This document shows, in pieces, positions 1 through 6,725 of a stretch of DNA of 9,488 nt. A model generated the notes under the pieces. That model was not told where the DNA came from. It was given only the letters and a program-made list of their open reading frames with translations, and ran no database searches. The translations under genes were made by a program, and so were the position numbers. The first letter of the stretch is position 1. Every line of letters starts with the position of its first letter. The stretch comes from an uncultured Clostridia bacterium (GTDB taxonomy: Bacteria > Bacillota > Clostridia > Christensenellales > CALWSW01), in the NCBI GenBank assembly GCA_937874755.1, contig CALNBC010000032.1:1-9488 (forward strand), written 5' to 3'.

Positions 1-390
1 GGTGGTGTCCGATGAGCCGCGCGAGCCAATTACAGTGGAAAGGCGCACGAAAACTGGCGTTTTTACGTTGGGATCCTGCAAAAAATCAGCCATGGTGTAT
101 TCGGCCATAGATTCATACACTTCAAAATACCCGTGCGCTCCGGCGCCCCGTGCATGAACAACGCGCTCGGGTATGCGCTCGTGGTCAAAATGCGTTATTT
201 TCTCCCGGAGCTGAAAGTCCTCCAATAAAGTGGGTCCGCGATTCCCAACTTTAAGCGAATCGTCGCTGTTCGAAAGCTTGAGGGCATTGTTTGTGGTGAG
301 CTTTTGGTCAGTATTATCCACTGTGAATGCCTTCAACTGCTCTATTTTTTTCGTGCTGCCATCGGTGCCTTCATCTGCCCATTTAGACAT
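1..390 (-). CDS. katE: Haem catalase, N-terminal part (runs off left edge)
   Basis: This gene codes for a monofunctional haem catalase, which breaks hydrogen peroxide into water and oxygen in the cytoplasm. Only the first 130 codons are in the window; the rest lies beyond position 1. The start is the ATG at 390-388, preceded by AAGGAG at 406-401. After a variable 30-residue lead come the family signatures: LTTN (31-34), GPTLLEDF (52-59), [21 protein letters not shown] (62-82) and AHGYFEVY. His79 in VVHARG matches the distal catalytic histidine. Ser118 in RLSTV matches the conserved active-site serine, although the usual RFSTV phenylalanine is leucine here. The wording [16 protein letters not shown] resembles the large-subunit (HPII/KatE-like) catalases, but without the C-terminus the clade is not proved, so the symbol is tentative. 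A PerR-box-like sequence lies directly upstream. Confidence 0.93.
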   Translation of the reverse strand, partial: MSKWADEGTDGSTKKIEQLKAFTVDNTDQKLTTNNALKLSNSDDSLKVGNRGPTLLEDFQLREKITHFDHERIPERVVHARGAGAHGYFEVYESMAEYTMADFLQDPNVKTPVFVRLSTVIGSRGSSDTT

Positions 391-405
391 TAGCGCTAAT
401 CTCCT

Positions 406-420
406 TAGTAATTATTATAG
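406..420 (-). promoter_or_regulatory. PerR-box-like operator over the catalase -10 region
   Basis: Read on the minus strand the 15 bases are CTATAATAATTACTA. Compared with the PerR box TTATAATNATTATAA, 11 of 14 defined positions match, including the whole central TAATNATTA. It contains a perfect TATAAT (419-414) that could be the -10 element, with a poor TTGGGA (440-435) 15 bases upstream. It ends right at the AAGGAG ribosome binding site of the catalase gene. PerR repressing catalase until peroxide oxidises it is well established in Bacillota. Whether this site is used is inference, and AT-rich DNA gives chance matches. Confidence 0.5.
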
Positions 421-652
421 GGTTATCCATAGTATCCCAAGGAGCCTCGGGTAATATTCCCGATTCTATGTATAAGTGTTGAGTGCACGCAAATAACGAC
501 CACCGCTCGAATATTGACACATCGTATATTCGCGGATGGAACGTTTTATATATTAATTTGGCGGTCTTTTATTGCGAAAATTACAGTTTTACAAAAAAAC
601 GAAACTTTTATCAGAAGCAAAATCGAAGCAAAGAGAGGCACAATAAAATACC
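421..652. other. AT-rich intergenic region, no gene seen
   Basis: Between the catalase operator and the 60-aa protein stop codon I see no supported gene and no clear terminator. An imperfect dyad, CGGGTAATATTCCCG (458-472), is the only structure noted. Confidence 0.4.
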
Positions 653-835
653 TTATCTTTTTTTCTTAATATTCAGCTGTAAAACTGCCCCTAGCACCAC
701 ACCGATTGCCACACCGATGATTAGACCCAATATCAGGTTGCTAAAGATGGCTCCCAGCAATATACCTCCGGCTGCACAAAGACCTATGGCAGTACCCATG
801 TTTACATAGTCAGACATGCTGTGTTTGTTTCGCAT
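653..835 (-). CDS. Small glycine-rich two-helix membrane protein (60 aa)
   Basis: I do not recognise a named function. The product is 60 residues: a short polar N-terminus, then two hydrophobic stretches (about 14-32 and 34-53) rich in glycine and alanine with G-x3-G spacing (glycine-zipper-like), and a basic KKKR end. This fits a small inner-membrane protein made of two tightly packed helices. The start is well supported: GGGAGGA at 849-843 lies 7 bases before the ATG at 835. A promoter at 963-936 suggests it is transcribed on its own rather than from the export operon upstream. Similar tiny glycine-zipper proteins are common and uncharacterised in Bacillota. The overlapping plus-strand frame has no ribosome binding site and reads like antisense. 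Confidence 0.75.
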   Translation of the reverse strand: MRNKHSMSDYVNMGTAIGLCAAGGILLGAIFSNLILGLIIGVAIGVVLGAVLQLNIKKKR

Positions 836-890
836 AACTTAATCCTCCCGCAGAAATTACTAAGAGTTAAGATAGGCTTAGCATAACAAT

Positions 891-958
891 AAAGGCAAAA
901 ATAAGGCGGTCTCAAATAAATCACTCGTCCCTTATAGTATACCGCTTATTTTGCCTTT
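891..958. repeat. Long imperfect inverted repeat (arms 891-910 and 941-958)
   Basis: The left arm begins AAAGGCAAAAATAAGG and the right arm ends CTTATTTTGCCTTT. They are complementary over 18 base pairs with two single-base bulges and a 30-base loop. In RNA made from the minus strand (read-through from the export operon) it would form a stable stem with a U-rich 3' side, so it may act as a back-up terminator. It also overlaps the promoter at 936-963, so a DNA-level role is possible. Confidence 0.6.
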
Positions 959-963
959 AACAA
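936..963 (-). promoter_or_regulatory. Promoter for the 60-aa membrane protein
   Basis: On the minus strand TTGTTA (963-958) and TATACT (941-936) are separated by 16 bases. This gives 4/6 and 5/6 matches to the sigma-A consensus, about 95 bases before the start at 835. The -10 sits at the inner edge of one arm of a long inverted repeat. Confidence 0.5.
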
Positions 964-992
964 TTAGTTCTGCATTAGTTTTTCAATAGAAA

Positions 993-1016
993 GTGGGTGA
1001 AGAAAGGCTCACCCAC
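993..1016 (-). terminator. Probable terminator of the export operon
   Basis: A perfect 8-bp hairpin (GTGGGTGA at 993-1000, TCACCCAC at 1009-1016, 8-base loop) lies 35 bases after the permease stop codon. On the minus strand it is followed by TTTCTATT, a weak U-tract. Position and strength fit an intrinsic terminator. Confidence 0.6.
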
Positions 1017-1050
1017 AATGTCAATCAGTTTTTCCATAAACAGGTTAAGC

Positions 1051-2232
1051 TCAGCCTTCGTACCTCAGCGCCTCAATCGGGTGTTTTTTTGCAGCCTTGT
1101 AAGCAGGATAAATCCCAAACACCACTCCAATAGCCACCGAAAATGCCACAGCGACTCCTACAACGCCACCGGATATGGTGAATGTGACCACCCCGTCTGC
1201 CGCCATCGTGGCAAGCTGAATGATAAACCAGGAAAGTACGATGCCTATTGCACAACCCATAAGACTTATGACCAGCGCTTCTATGAGGAATTGCATCATT
1301 ATGCTGCTCCTATCGGCTCCGATTGCCTTGCGTATACCGATTTCCTTGGTGCGCTCGGTGACGGAAACCAGCATGATGTTCATTATTCCGATGCCCCCAA
1401 CAAGGAGGGAAATGGCTGCGATACCGCCCAACAAAAGGGACAGAATGTCGGTGATGCTGCCCATTGCATCCATTATTGTTGACTGGTTGATTATGCTGAA
1501 GGCATCCTCATCTCCCTTAAGTCGCTTCATCATAATGGAATTCAGCACTTCTTCAGCCCCGTCCATGCTGTTCGGATTGGACGAAGAGGCGTATATAGTG
1601 CTCACGCCGCTCAAGGAATCAGACATGCGCGTAGCCACAGTGTAGGGAATATAAGCTGCAATTCTGTTGCTCATCATGCTCATAAAGGAGGTATCTTCCG
1701 CCAGTACGCCCACCACGAGAAAGCTGCGCCCATCGAGGGAAACTCGCTCGCCTACGATATTAGTTTTGCCAAACAGTTCCGTAGCTGCATCTTGACTGAG
1801 AACCGCTACATAGCTGCTGTTCTCCACATCAGTTGTGCGCAGGAACCGTCCGTAATCCACATCCAAACCGCGGATATCACTGTATGAAGGAGTCGTGCCG
1901 TAAACCGTTGCCACTTCGTCTGCATGCCCGTTTTGAGCGATTGCCGTTAGTTGTCCCATGGGCGCCATAGCGGAAAACTCTTTGTCTAAAGCGATTTTTT
2001 CAATTTCATCTAGCTTCATGGGGATTCCCTTATCATCCGTTATGGATACGTACAGCAAGTTGCTCCCCAGGCTGTTTACTTGGTCGGTAATGGAGTCTGA
2101 GGCGCTGCCAACCAATGAAACGAGCACGATAAGGGCGATTACCCCGATGATGATGCCGAGCATCGTAAGGAAGGAGCGTATCTTGTTTGAGGAGATAGCT
2201 TCCATGGCCATCTTGATAGACTGGATGATCAT
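1051..2232 (-). CDS. MacB/FtsX-type ABC transporter permease
   Basis: This is the membrane subunit of an ABC exporter of the MacB/YknZ kind. At 393 aa it has the usual length of the Gram-positive YknZ-type permeases, which lack a fused ATPase. It shows one N-terminal membrane helix (about 20-46, LTMLGIIIGVIALIVLV), a large extracellular MacB_PCD-like domain (about 50-250) and three C-terminal helices (about 262-292, 310-340, 350-376). The FtsX-domain signature GGIGIMNIMLVSVTERTKEIG spans about residues 279-299, followed by IRKAIGA, and the end PIEALRYEG is typical. The ATG overlaps the ATPase stop codon as ATGA, and GAGGAGG in the ATPase end is its ribosome binding site, so the two are translationally coupled. 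Related systems export macrolides, peptides or lipopeptides, or protect against killing peptides; the substrate here is unknown. The complete reading frame antisense to it is not supported. Confidence 0.93.
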   Translation of the reverse strand: MIIQSIKMAMEAISSNKIRSFLTMLGIIIGVIALIVLVSLVGSASDSITDQVNSLGSNLLYVSITDDKGIPMKLDEIEKIALDKEFSAMAPMGQLTAIAQNGHADEVATVYGTTPSYSDIRGLDVDYGRFLRTTDVENSSYVAVLSQDAATELFGKTNIVGERVSLDGRSFLVVGVLAEDTSFMSMMSNRIAAYIPYTVATRMSDSLSGVSTIYASSSNPNSMDGAEEVLNSIMMKRLKGDEDAFSIINQSTIMDAMGSITDILSLLLGGIAAISLLVGGIGIMNIMLVSVTERTKEIGIRKAIGADRSSIMMQFLIEALVISLMGCAIGIVLSWFIIQLATMAADGVVTFTISGGVVGVAVAFSVAIGVVFGIYPAYKAAKKHPIEALRYEG

Positions 2233-2900
2233 GATGCCTCCTCTTGCACACGCCCATCTAATATGTGTACTCTGCGCTCCGCTTGATTTGCCACGTCAAT
2301 GTCGTGGGTTATAAGCACGATGGTGTTACCCCGGCGATGCAATTCGTGAAACAGGCGCATTATTTCGTCACCCGTCTTGGAATCAAGATTGCCCGTAGGC
2401 TCGTCGGCAAGCAATAGCGAGGGTCTAGTCACTAAAGCGCGGGCAATAGCGACGCGCTGCTGTTGCCCGCCGGACAATTCCGTTGGTTTATGCTTTCTGC
2501 GCTCATAAAGCTCTACCCACTTCAAAGCCTCGGCGACGCGTTCCCTGCGTTCGGCCGAACCCACCCGCTGATAAATCAAAGGCAGCTCGACATTTTCTTC
2601 CGCGGTGAGCCTCGAGAGCAGATTGAACCCCTGAAAAATAAAGCCTATTTTGCGGTTGCGAATGTGCGCCAGTTCGCTTTCGGAGTATTGCTCGATTGGT
2701 TGACTGTCCAGTATGTATTCGCCGCTATCCGCAACATCCAAACAGCCGATTATATTCATCAGAGTGGACTTTCCGCTTCCAGAAGGTCCTACTATGCTGA
2801 CGAACTCCCCGTCGTTTATTGTAAGGCTGGCACGGTCAAGCGCGCGGACTTCCTGCCCGCCGACATTGTATATTTTTGATACGTTGTGCAGTTGAATCAT
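2229..2900 (-). CDS. MacB/LolD-type ABC transporter ATPase
   Basis: This is the ATP-hydrolysing subunit that powers the exporter in the cytoplasm. The full nucleotide-binding domain is present in 223 residues: Walker [10 protein letters not shown] (38-46), Q-loop FQGFNLL (89-95), signature LSGGQQQR (142-149), Walker B LLLADEP (162-168), D-loop GNLDS (170-174) and the switch His199 in ITHD. The GFNLL and GNLDS wording is typical of the LolD/MacB/FtsE group. The start at 2900 ([11 protein letters not shown]) is preferred over the upstream ATGs at 2918 and 2933. GGGGAG lies 7 bases before it, and it begins 4 bases after the adaptor stop codon, while the longer starts add non-family residues that overlap the adaptor. 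It sits between adaptor and permease in one operon. Confidence 0.95.
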   Translation of the reverse strand: MIQLHNVSKIYNVGGQEVRALDRASLTINDGEFVSIVGPSGSGKSTLMNIIGCLDVADSGEYILDSQPIEQYSESELAHIRNRKIGFIFQGFNLLSRLTAEENVELPLIYQRVGSAERRERVAEALKWVELYERRKHKPTELSGGQQQRVAIARALVTRPSLLLADEPTGNLDSKTGDEIMRLFHELHRRGNTIVLITHDIDVANQAERRVHILDGRVQEEAS

Positions 2901-2904
2901 GCGC

Positions 2905-4530
2905 TCACTCCCCACCATTGCCGCCATAACCATAGTTTCCGCCGAATCTGTCTTGGGAATAGAACCTTTCCATGAACTCGTTAGCCGCTGCCCTGTAATA
3001 GAGGGTGCTGCTACTTTTAAGCCCGTCTAATACTTCAACGTACACACCGTCTGAGTTTCCGGTGATAATGTCAGTCTCGCCAGAAAGCTCGCCAGTTTTG
3101 GCATTCTGCTCGGTGTAGACATACACGCGTCCGCCTGTTTCCTGCAGTGCCACAACGGGGATAAGAAGCACATTCTCCCTTTTTTCCACCAGTATGGTCG
3201 CAGTGGCGTTCATACCCGCTCGCATGACTTCGTCCCTAGGAATGACTACTTTAACGGGGTATTTTGCAATACCTGCGCCCGCGACTGCAGAATCGGATAC
3301 TTCTGTAATTTTTCCGGTGAACGTCTTATCCGGTACCGCATCGAAAGTAATATCGACATTCATGCCTTTTTCTATGGAAAGTATGTCGAGTTCGTCTACG
3401 TTTACTGTGAGCACGACGTTATCATCGCTTGCAGCCGTAAACGCTGTTGCCATAATATCGCCCATTGCGCTTGGGGAAGCTTGGCTGGTCGCAAAAGCTT
3501 GGTTTCCTGTCGTTGCGGTAGGGTCCGGGGCGGTGCCGCCCGTAGGTGTTCCTTCCACAATGTTGACGTTCAGAATAACGCCATTCATTTCCGCGGCAAG
3601 TGTATTGCTTTTGGACAACTCGAGCAGTGCATCGAGCTTCTCAAGCAATTCATCTCGATCCGCAAGAAGTTGCTCGTATTCAGTACTGACGGGAATGCCC
3701 TCGAGAGTAATCAAAGTCTCTCCGATACGCACCTTTTCGTTTTCCGAGACATGTATCGTTTTGATATCGCCGTACGACGATATGACTTTCACAGGCTGAT
3801 GGATATGCAAGTTACCCTTTCCAAGTACACTCCCGTCTTCGTTTTGAATGGTAACCGCTTCGCCTAGCTTTGGTCCGTCGTCGGTCAGCGTGACAGTGTA
3901 TTTTTCGCCTACCGCTTCTTCAACAGTACCTTCCTCAGTATTGCCGTTTTCCAGCACGACGACGATTTCATCACCGACGGTTAAGCCAGCTGACCCTTCA
4001 AAGGCTACCGCCATTTTTTCGTTCGAAGAAAGTAACATCAGCGCGCCGCTGTCGAGATAAGTGTCCAGCGCATTGCCGCCTTCGAGGGCGTATATCTTCT
4101 TCACGCGACCGGGTACGACCGCCTTGATGCTCTCTGTTTCGGGGGTCTCCCGCGCCGCGCTGATTTGCCTGTACAACGCATCTAATTGCCCTTGCACGGA
4201 TTTAATTTCCTGCTTTATAGATAGAGGGTCGAATGTTGCCAGTGTGTCGCCTGTGGCTATGCTAGCGCCGCTTTCTATCGGTATTTCGTCTATGACAATA
4301 CCAGAGGGTATTTCTATGTCCACTGCTTCGTCGTACTCCAGGTTTCCCGTACCGACCACCGTAATCGAAAGACTACCAGTCTCTGCGACAGCGGTGCGCA
4401 CATTGAACCCTTCAGAAGGCGCTTTCTTTTGGGTAACTAAGACTACCGCCACTACAGCCAGCAAAACTACTATCAGCCACAGCCATTTTCTTTTCTTTTT
4501 GGTGTGCTTTTCGGTTCCAGTTTGATTCAT
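2905..4530 (-). CDS. HlyD/MacA-type membrane-anchored export adaptor
   Basis: This adaptor of the ABC exporter is anchored in the membrane with its bulk outside. The N-terminus is basic (KKKRK, 11-15), followed by one membrane helix (about 16-33). Barrel-sandwich (lipoyl-like) segments are seen at about 76-101 and 137-152 and again at about 244-278 and 312-327. Short heptad-rich helices (about 103-130 and 283-308) lie between them, so the lipoyl/hairpin module appears twice. A Thr/Ala/Pro linker (about 328-365) and beta-barrel segments (about 370-500) follow, and the protein ends in a Gly/Tyr/Asn-rich tail. At 541 aa it is much longer than typical MacA/YknX adaptors (about 370-400). The start at 4530 is chosen because GGGGGAG (4543-4537) lies 6 bases upstream; the ATG at 4545 overlaps that site. 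It is first in the operon. No outer-membrane factor is present, as expected in a Gram-positive cell. Confidence 0.88.
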   Translation of the reverse strand: MNQTGTEKHTKKKRKWLWLIVVLLAVVAVVLVTQKKAPSEGFNVRTAVAETGSLSITVVGTGNLEYDEAVDIEIPSGIVIDEIPIESGASIATGDTLATFDPLSIKQEIKSVQGQLDALYRQISAARETPETESIKAVVPGRVKKIYALEGGNALDTYLDSGALMLLSSNEKMAVAFEGSAGLTVGDEIVVVLENGNTEEGTVEEAVGEKYTVTLTDDGPKLGEAVTIQNEDGSVLGKGNLHIHQPVKVISSYGDIKTIHVSENEKVRIGETLITLEGIPVSTEYEQLLADRDELLEKLDALLELSKSNTLAAEMNGVILNVNIVEGTPTGGTAPDPTATTGNQAFATSQASPSAMGDIMATAFTAASDDNVVLTVNVDELDILSIEKGMNVDITFDAVPDKTFTGKITEVSDSAVAGAGIAKYPVKVVIPRDEVMRAGMNATATILVEKRENVLLIPVVALQETGGRVYVYTEQNAKTGELSGETDIITGNSDGVYVEVLDGLKSSSTLYYRAAANEFMERFYSQDRFGGNYGYGGNGGE

Positions 4531-4622
4531 AAAGAGCTCCCCCATCGTTAGTGCGATTTAAAATATACCCTTTTTGCGCGAACTTAAAATACTAAGGTTA
4601 GCTCAAAGGGATAATGTTCAAT

Positions 4623-4650
4623 ATTATAAAGATTAGCACGATGTGGTAAA
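4623..4650 (-). promoter_or_regulatory. Promoter of the export operon
   Basis: On the minus strand TTTACC (4650-4645) and a perfect TATAAT (4628-4623) are 16 bases apart, about 90 bases before the adaptor start. ATAAT (4611-4615) and ATTAT (4623-4627) form a small dyad around the likely start of transcription, possibly an operator. Apart from this, 4546-4765 holds no gene; the adaptor ribosome binding site is at its left edge. Confidence 0.5.
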
Positions 4651-4765
4651 AAAACAAAAGAATTGCGCCACAATATACATTTTGGTTGCCGAATCCAGCA
4701 AAAAGAATTTTCGGATAAGATCGAAAGTCAGAGCGTGCGACGTTCTGCATTAATAATCCTGTTTG

Positions 4766-5293
4766 TCAGCATCTCCATTCGATTTTTGCCGGATTAGGTT
4801 CGTCCTTTATCGATATCGAACTAAGCGCTTCCAACATACGGCCGCATTCATCAGCAGCACTTTTTTCGAGTTGCTCCCAAGCCGTGCCTGTCCCGAGAGT
4901 GTTGTACGCGACAGCCAATGCTCCGTAAAGCGCGAGTCCGATGCAATGCCTTGCGGAGTGAATAGTCGATGCGCTCTGCCCGATTGCCCTCGCGGCCGCC
5001 TGAGCTACTGGATTCTCTTCGGCATCGCGGGCAGCTTCATGGCACTTTAGGATAAAGGTTTTTGCCTGAGGCAGTTTGATAGCTTTTGCCAACCAGTCCC
5101 GAGCAGCGTTCAGCGCATGTTGCGGGCGAATATCGCCCGGGTAGTGTTTGCTCCACAGGGGCATCAGAACGCGCTCCGAATAATCAACCGCCCAGTTTAC
5201 CAGTGTCAGCTTGCTCTGCGTTTCGATAAGCTTCACAAGCTTTTGGATGTAAGGCGCGTCCCAATCGCTGAGCATTTTTCGGAGTTTTGACAT
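4766..5293 (-). CDS. Imm5-like putative immunity protein (175 aa)
   Basis: The sequence resembles the alpha-helical Imm5-like putative immunity family. It has an N-terminal helix region, then W-x3-Y-P-G-D-I-R-P-x2-A-L-N-A-A-R-D-W (about 47-67), a run of Ala/His-rich helices (HEAARDAEEN, AARAIGQSA, about 85-108) and HSARHCIGLALYGALAVAY (about 112-130). No signal peptide or membrane segment is seen. Members are thought to neutralise polymorphic toxins, but the name comes from computational context and many members occur without a toxin, as here. GGGGG lies 7 bases before the ATG, and the gene follows the DUF1905/DUF1801 gene after 13 bases, so the two are probably cotranscribed. I am fairly sure of the family and not of the function. 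No convincing terminator is seen after it. Confidence 0.65.
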   Translation of the reverse strand: MSKLRKMLSDWDAPYIQKLVKLIETQSKLTLVNWAVDYSERVLMPLWSKHYPGDIRPQHALNAARDWLAKAIKLPQAKTFILKCHEAARDAEENPVAQAAARAIGQSASTIHSARHCIGLALYGALAVAYNTLGTGTAWEQLEKSAADECGRMLEALSSISIKDEPNPAKIEWRC

Positions 5294-5306
5294 ATTCTAC
5301 CCCCAA

Positions 5307-5990
5307 TCAGTGGTGATTCCCTGTTTCGTAGCACCATCTCGCAATCTCAGCAATCAGCTCAAGCGGGAGCGGTTTTGAGTAGGGAAGTTGTAGCGCGCCC
5401 TTGCTCGTCTTGTACTTGGTCAAGCGCGGCGCAAAGTGCTCCATTGCCACAGCACCGGGGTATATCCCAATGTGGTTTTTGAATGCTGCAAAATGGATTA
5501 TATTTCGCTTTTTCCAAAAGGTCGGCATGCGCCAAGAGATGCGCTCTTCTGCGTCTGGCAGAGCGGCGCGGAGCACGTCCCGAACTTTTGTCAACAGCGG
5601 TTGTACGTCTGGTAGCTGCTCGGCGATATAATCGTCTATAGCGCCCGCGGGTTCGCTGCAATAGTGTTCTTGGTTGGCGTTTACAAACTCCCGACCGCAT
5701 TTTTCACATTTCCACATAGTTTTAGTGCGCTCCTTTATAGTTACATTCACACTGTCGCCAGGCTGTTTGCCGATTTTTGCGCGAATGTCTTTTCGCAAGC
5801 CTATTATATGGCAGCTTGTGCCCATTCTCACAACCTGTCCTTCGTAAGGCTCGCCATCAAATGTCGCATCGACAAGTACACGCCCTTTTCCGAACTCCGC
5901 TTTCACATCGAAAGGGACTTCGACATACGCTCCGTCCATATCCGGAACCTTTTTAACAACTGCGGTAAATTCGTAAGTTTTGTCATTCAT
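5307..5990 (-). CDS. DUF1905 / zinc-knuckle / DUF1801 fusion protein
   Basis: Three parts can be read. Residues 1-88 match DUF1905 ([56 protein letters not shown]), a small beta-barrel. Residues 95-111 form a C-x2-C-x10-H-x-C knuckle (Cys95, Cys98, His109, Cys111) that probably binds zinc. Residues 116-225 are a DUF1801 (YdhG/YdeI-like) domain with [40 protein letters not shown] and the conserved [20 protein letters not shown]1801 includes Bacillus YdhG (Fra), described as a frataxin-like iron chaperone, but most members have no assigned role and a function here would be a guess. The ATG at 5990 follows GAGAGG by 6 bases. It is first in an operon with the Imm5-like gene. Confidence 0.85.
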   Translation of the reverse strand: MNDKTYEFTAVVKKVPDMDGAYVEVPFDVKAEFGKGRVLVDATFDGEPYEGQVVRMGTSCHIIGLRKDIRAKIGKQPGDSVNVTIKERTKTMWKCEKCGREFVNANQEHYCSEPAGAIDDYIAEQLPDVQPLLTKVRDVLRAALPDAEERISWRMPTFWKKRNIIHFAAFKNHIGIYPGAVAMEHFAPRLTKYKTSKGALQLPYSKPLPLELIAEIARWCYETGNHH

Positions 5991-6030
5991 GTCGAGCCTC
6001 TCTGAAATTAAGAATTTTGCTAAGCAAAGC

Positions 6031-6060
6031 GCTATATTGGCAGGGATACCTTTGATTCAA
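6031..6060 (-). promoter_or_regulatory. Weak candidate promoter for the DUF1905 operon
   Basis: On the minus strand TTGAAT (6060-6055) and TATAGC (6036-6031) are 18 bases apart, 4/6 matches each, about 40 bases before the start codon. The -35 overlaps the palindrome TTGATTCAA (6052-6060). Confidence 0.3.
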
Positions 6061-6126
6061 ATGTACAGCACATCGGCAGTCAATTCAAGAGTATTGATAC
6101 ATTTGTGCAGAATGGCGGCTAAAACG

Positions 6127-6155
6127 TTGACAGGTGAGTAATTAGGTAATATATT
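6127..6155 (+). promoter_or_regulatory. Strong promoter of the MarR operon
   Basis: A perfect TTGACA (6127-6132) and TATATT (6150-6155) are separated by exactly 17 bases. Transcription would start near 6162, giving a leader of about 90 bases before the TTG start at 6252. Confidence 0.8.
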
Positions 6156-6166
6156 AAATAATATTT
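6149..6166. promoter_or_regulatory. Candidate MarR operator over the -10
   Basis: ATATTA (6151-6156) and TAATAT (6159-6164) form a perfect 6-bp dyad with a 2-base centre, extended by the pair 6149/6166. It covers the -10 box and likely start site, where a MarR dimer would block polymerase. MarR operators are usually AT-rich dyads of this size next to the regulator's own promoter. AT-richness weakens the claim. Confidence 0.4.
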
Positions 6167-6183
6167 GTTAGCTGTGATTTGCC

Positions 6184-6218
6184 GAGCGTAGCCTTGAATA
6201 GCGCGGTCAGCTACGCTC
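6184..6218 (+). other. Leader hairpin before the MarR gene
   Basis: GAGCGTAGC (6184-6192) and GCTACGCTC (6210-6218) are perfectly complementary over 9 bp around a 17-base loop. It lies inside the transcribed leader, 21 bases before the AGGAGG ribosome binding site. The bases after it (TTGCGGGTTT) are not a clean U-tract, so it is more likely a leader structure or attenuator than a full terminator. No known riboswitch is recognised. Confidence 0.55.
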
Positions 6219-6251
6219 TTGCGGGTTTAAGGAATTAACAGGAGGCGGAAG

Positions 6252-6719
6252 TTGGATAGATATAAGCTGCTCGAAGGAGTCGATACAAGAAGAGCTCTAT
6301 TCGGGCTTTTTTTCACGTTCGACAACAGGTTGCAAACAGCTGGCGACGCGTTTTATGAAGAAATCACATGCAAGCAGTTTTTCCTGTTGATATGCATGTA
6401 TTTATTTGTGGATAATCCTCCGACAATAAGCGAATTGGCTGAATTGATGGGCAGCTCTCATCAAAATGTCAAGCAACTCGTGAATAAGCTACAGGAACGC
6501 GGATTTGTGCGAACGTATTTAGACGAGACGGACAAGCGCAAGCTCCGCGTGGTTGCAACTGAAAAGAAATACGAACTCGGCGAGAAGTACAAAGAGAAAG
6601 AGATCGACTTTATGAATAGGTTTTATGCGGGAGTAACTGAAGAAGAAATCGAGGCGACGTTTAAGACGATATCCAAAATTGAAAGCAATTTGGTAAAAAT
6701 AAGAGAAGAGTTCAGGTGA
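6252..6719 (+). CDS. MarR-family transcriptional regulator
   Basis: This 155-residue protein is the usual length for MarR. The winged helix-turn-helix is at about 58-102: TISELAELMGSSHQNVKQLVNKL, ERGFV, then a wing with the D-E-T-D-K-R-K-L-R-V-V-A-T pattern close to the family D-x-R-D-x-R motif. Flanking helices supply the dimer interface. Translation starts at a TTG (6252): AGGAGG (6240-6245) lies 6 bases upstream and no ATG is suitably placed. The protein has two cysteines, Cys40 and Cys48, in the helix before the DNA-binding domain. Some MarR proteins (OhrR, YodB) sense oxidants or quinones through cysteines, so a redox signal is possible but not shown. It leads an operon with two flavodoxin-fold proteins and probably represses it. 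Confidence 0.9.
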   Translation: MDRYKLLEGVDTRRALFGLFFTFDNRLQTAGDAFYEEITCKQFFLLICMYLFVDNPPTISELAELMGSSHQNVKQLVNKLQERGFVRTYLDETDKRKLRVVATEKKYELGEKYKEKEIDFMNRFYAGVTEEEIEATFKTISKIESNLVKIREEFR

Positions 6720-6725
6720 GGGAAG

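Noticed and set aside
483..809. Plus-strand frame of 108 codons over the small membrane protein
   Set aside because: It covers AT-rich intergenic DNA and the antisense of the 60-aa gene, with no ribosome binding site; the minus-strand gene has a strong one.
997..1645. Plus-strand open frames opposite the permease
   Set aside because: They lie wholly antisense to a well-conserved MacB-type gene, have no family motifs and no suitable ribosome binding sites.
2901..2933. Longer N-terminus for the ATPase (ATG at 2933 or 2918)
   Set aside because: It would overlap the adaptor end and add residues absent from the family; GGGGAG is placed correctly for the ATG at 2900.
3194..4525. Several plus-strand open frames opposite the adaptor, rich in Ser/Thr/Val
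   Set aside because: The composition is the mirror of the adaptor coding strand; no starts with ribosome binding sites and no recognisable domains.
4642..4712. Terminator after the Imm5-like gene
   Set aside because: Only 5-bp stems with loops of 16 bases or more can be drawn, without a proper U-tract.
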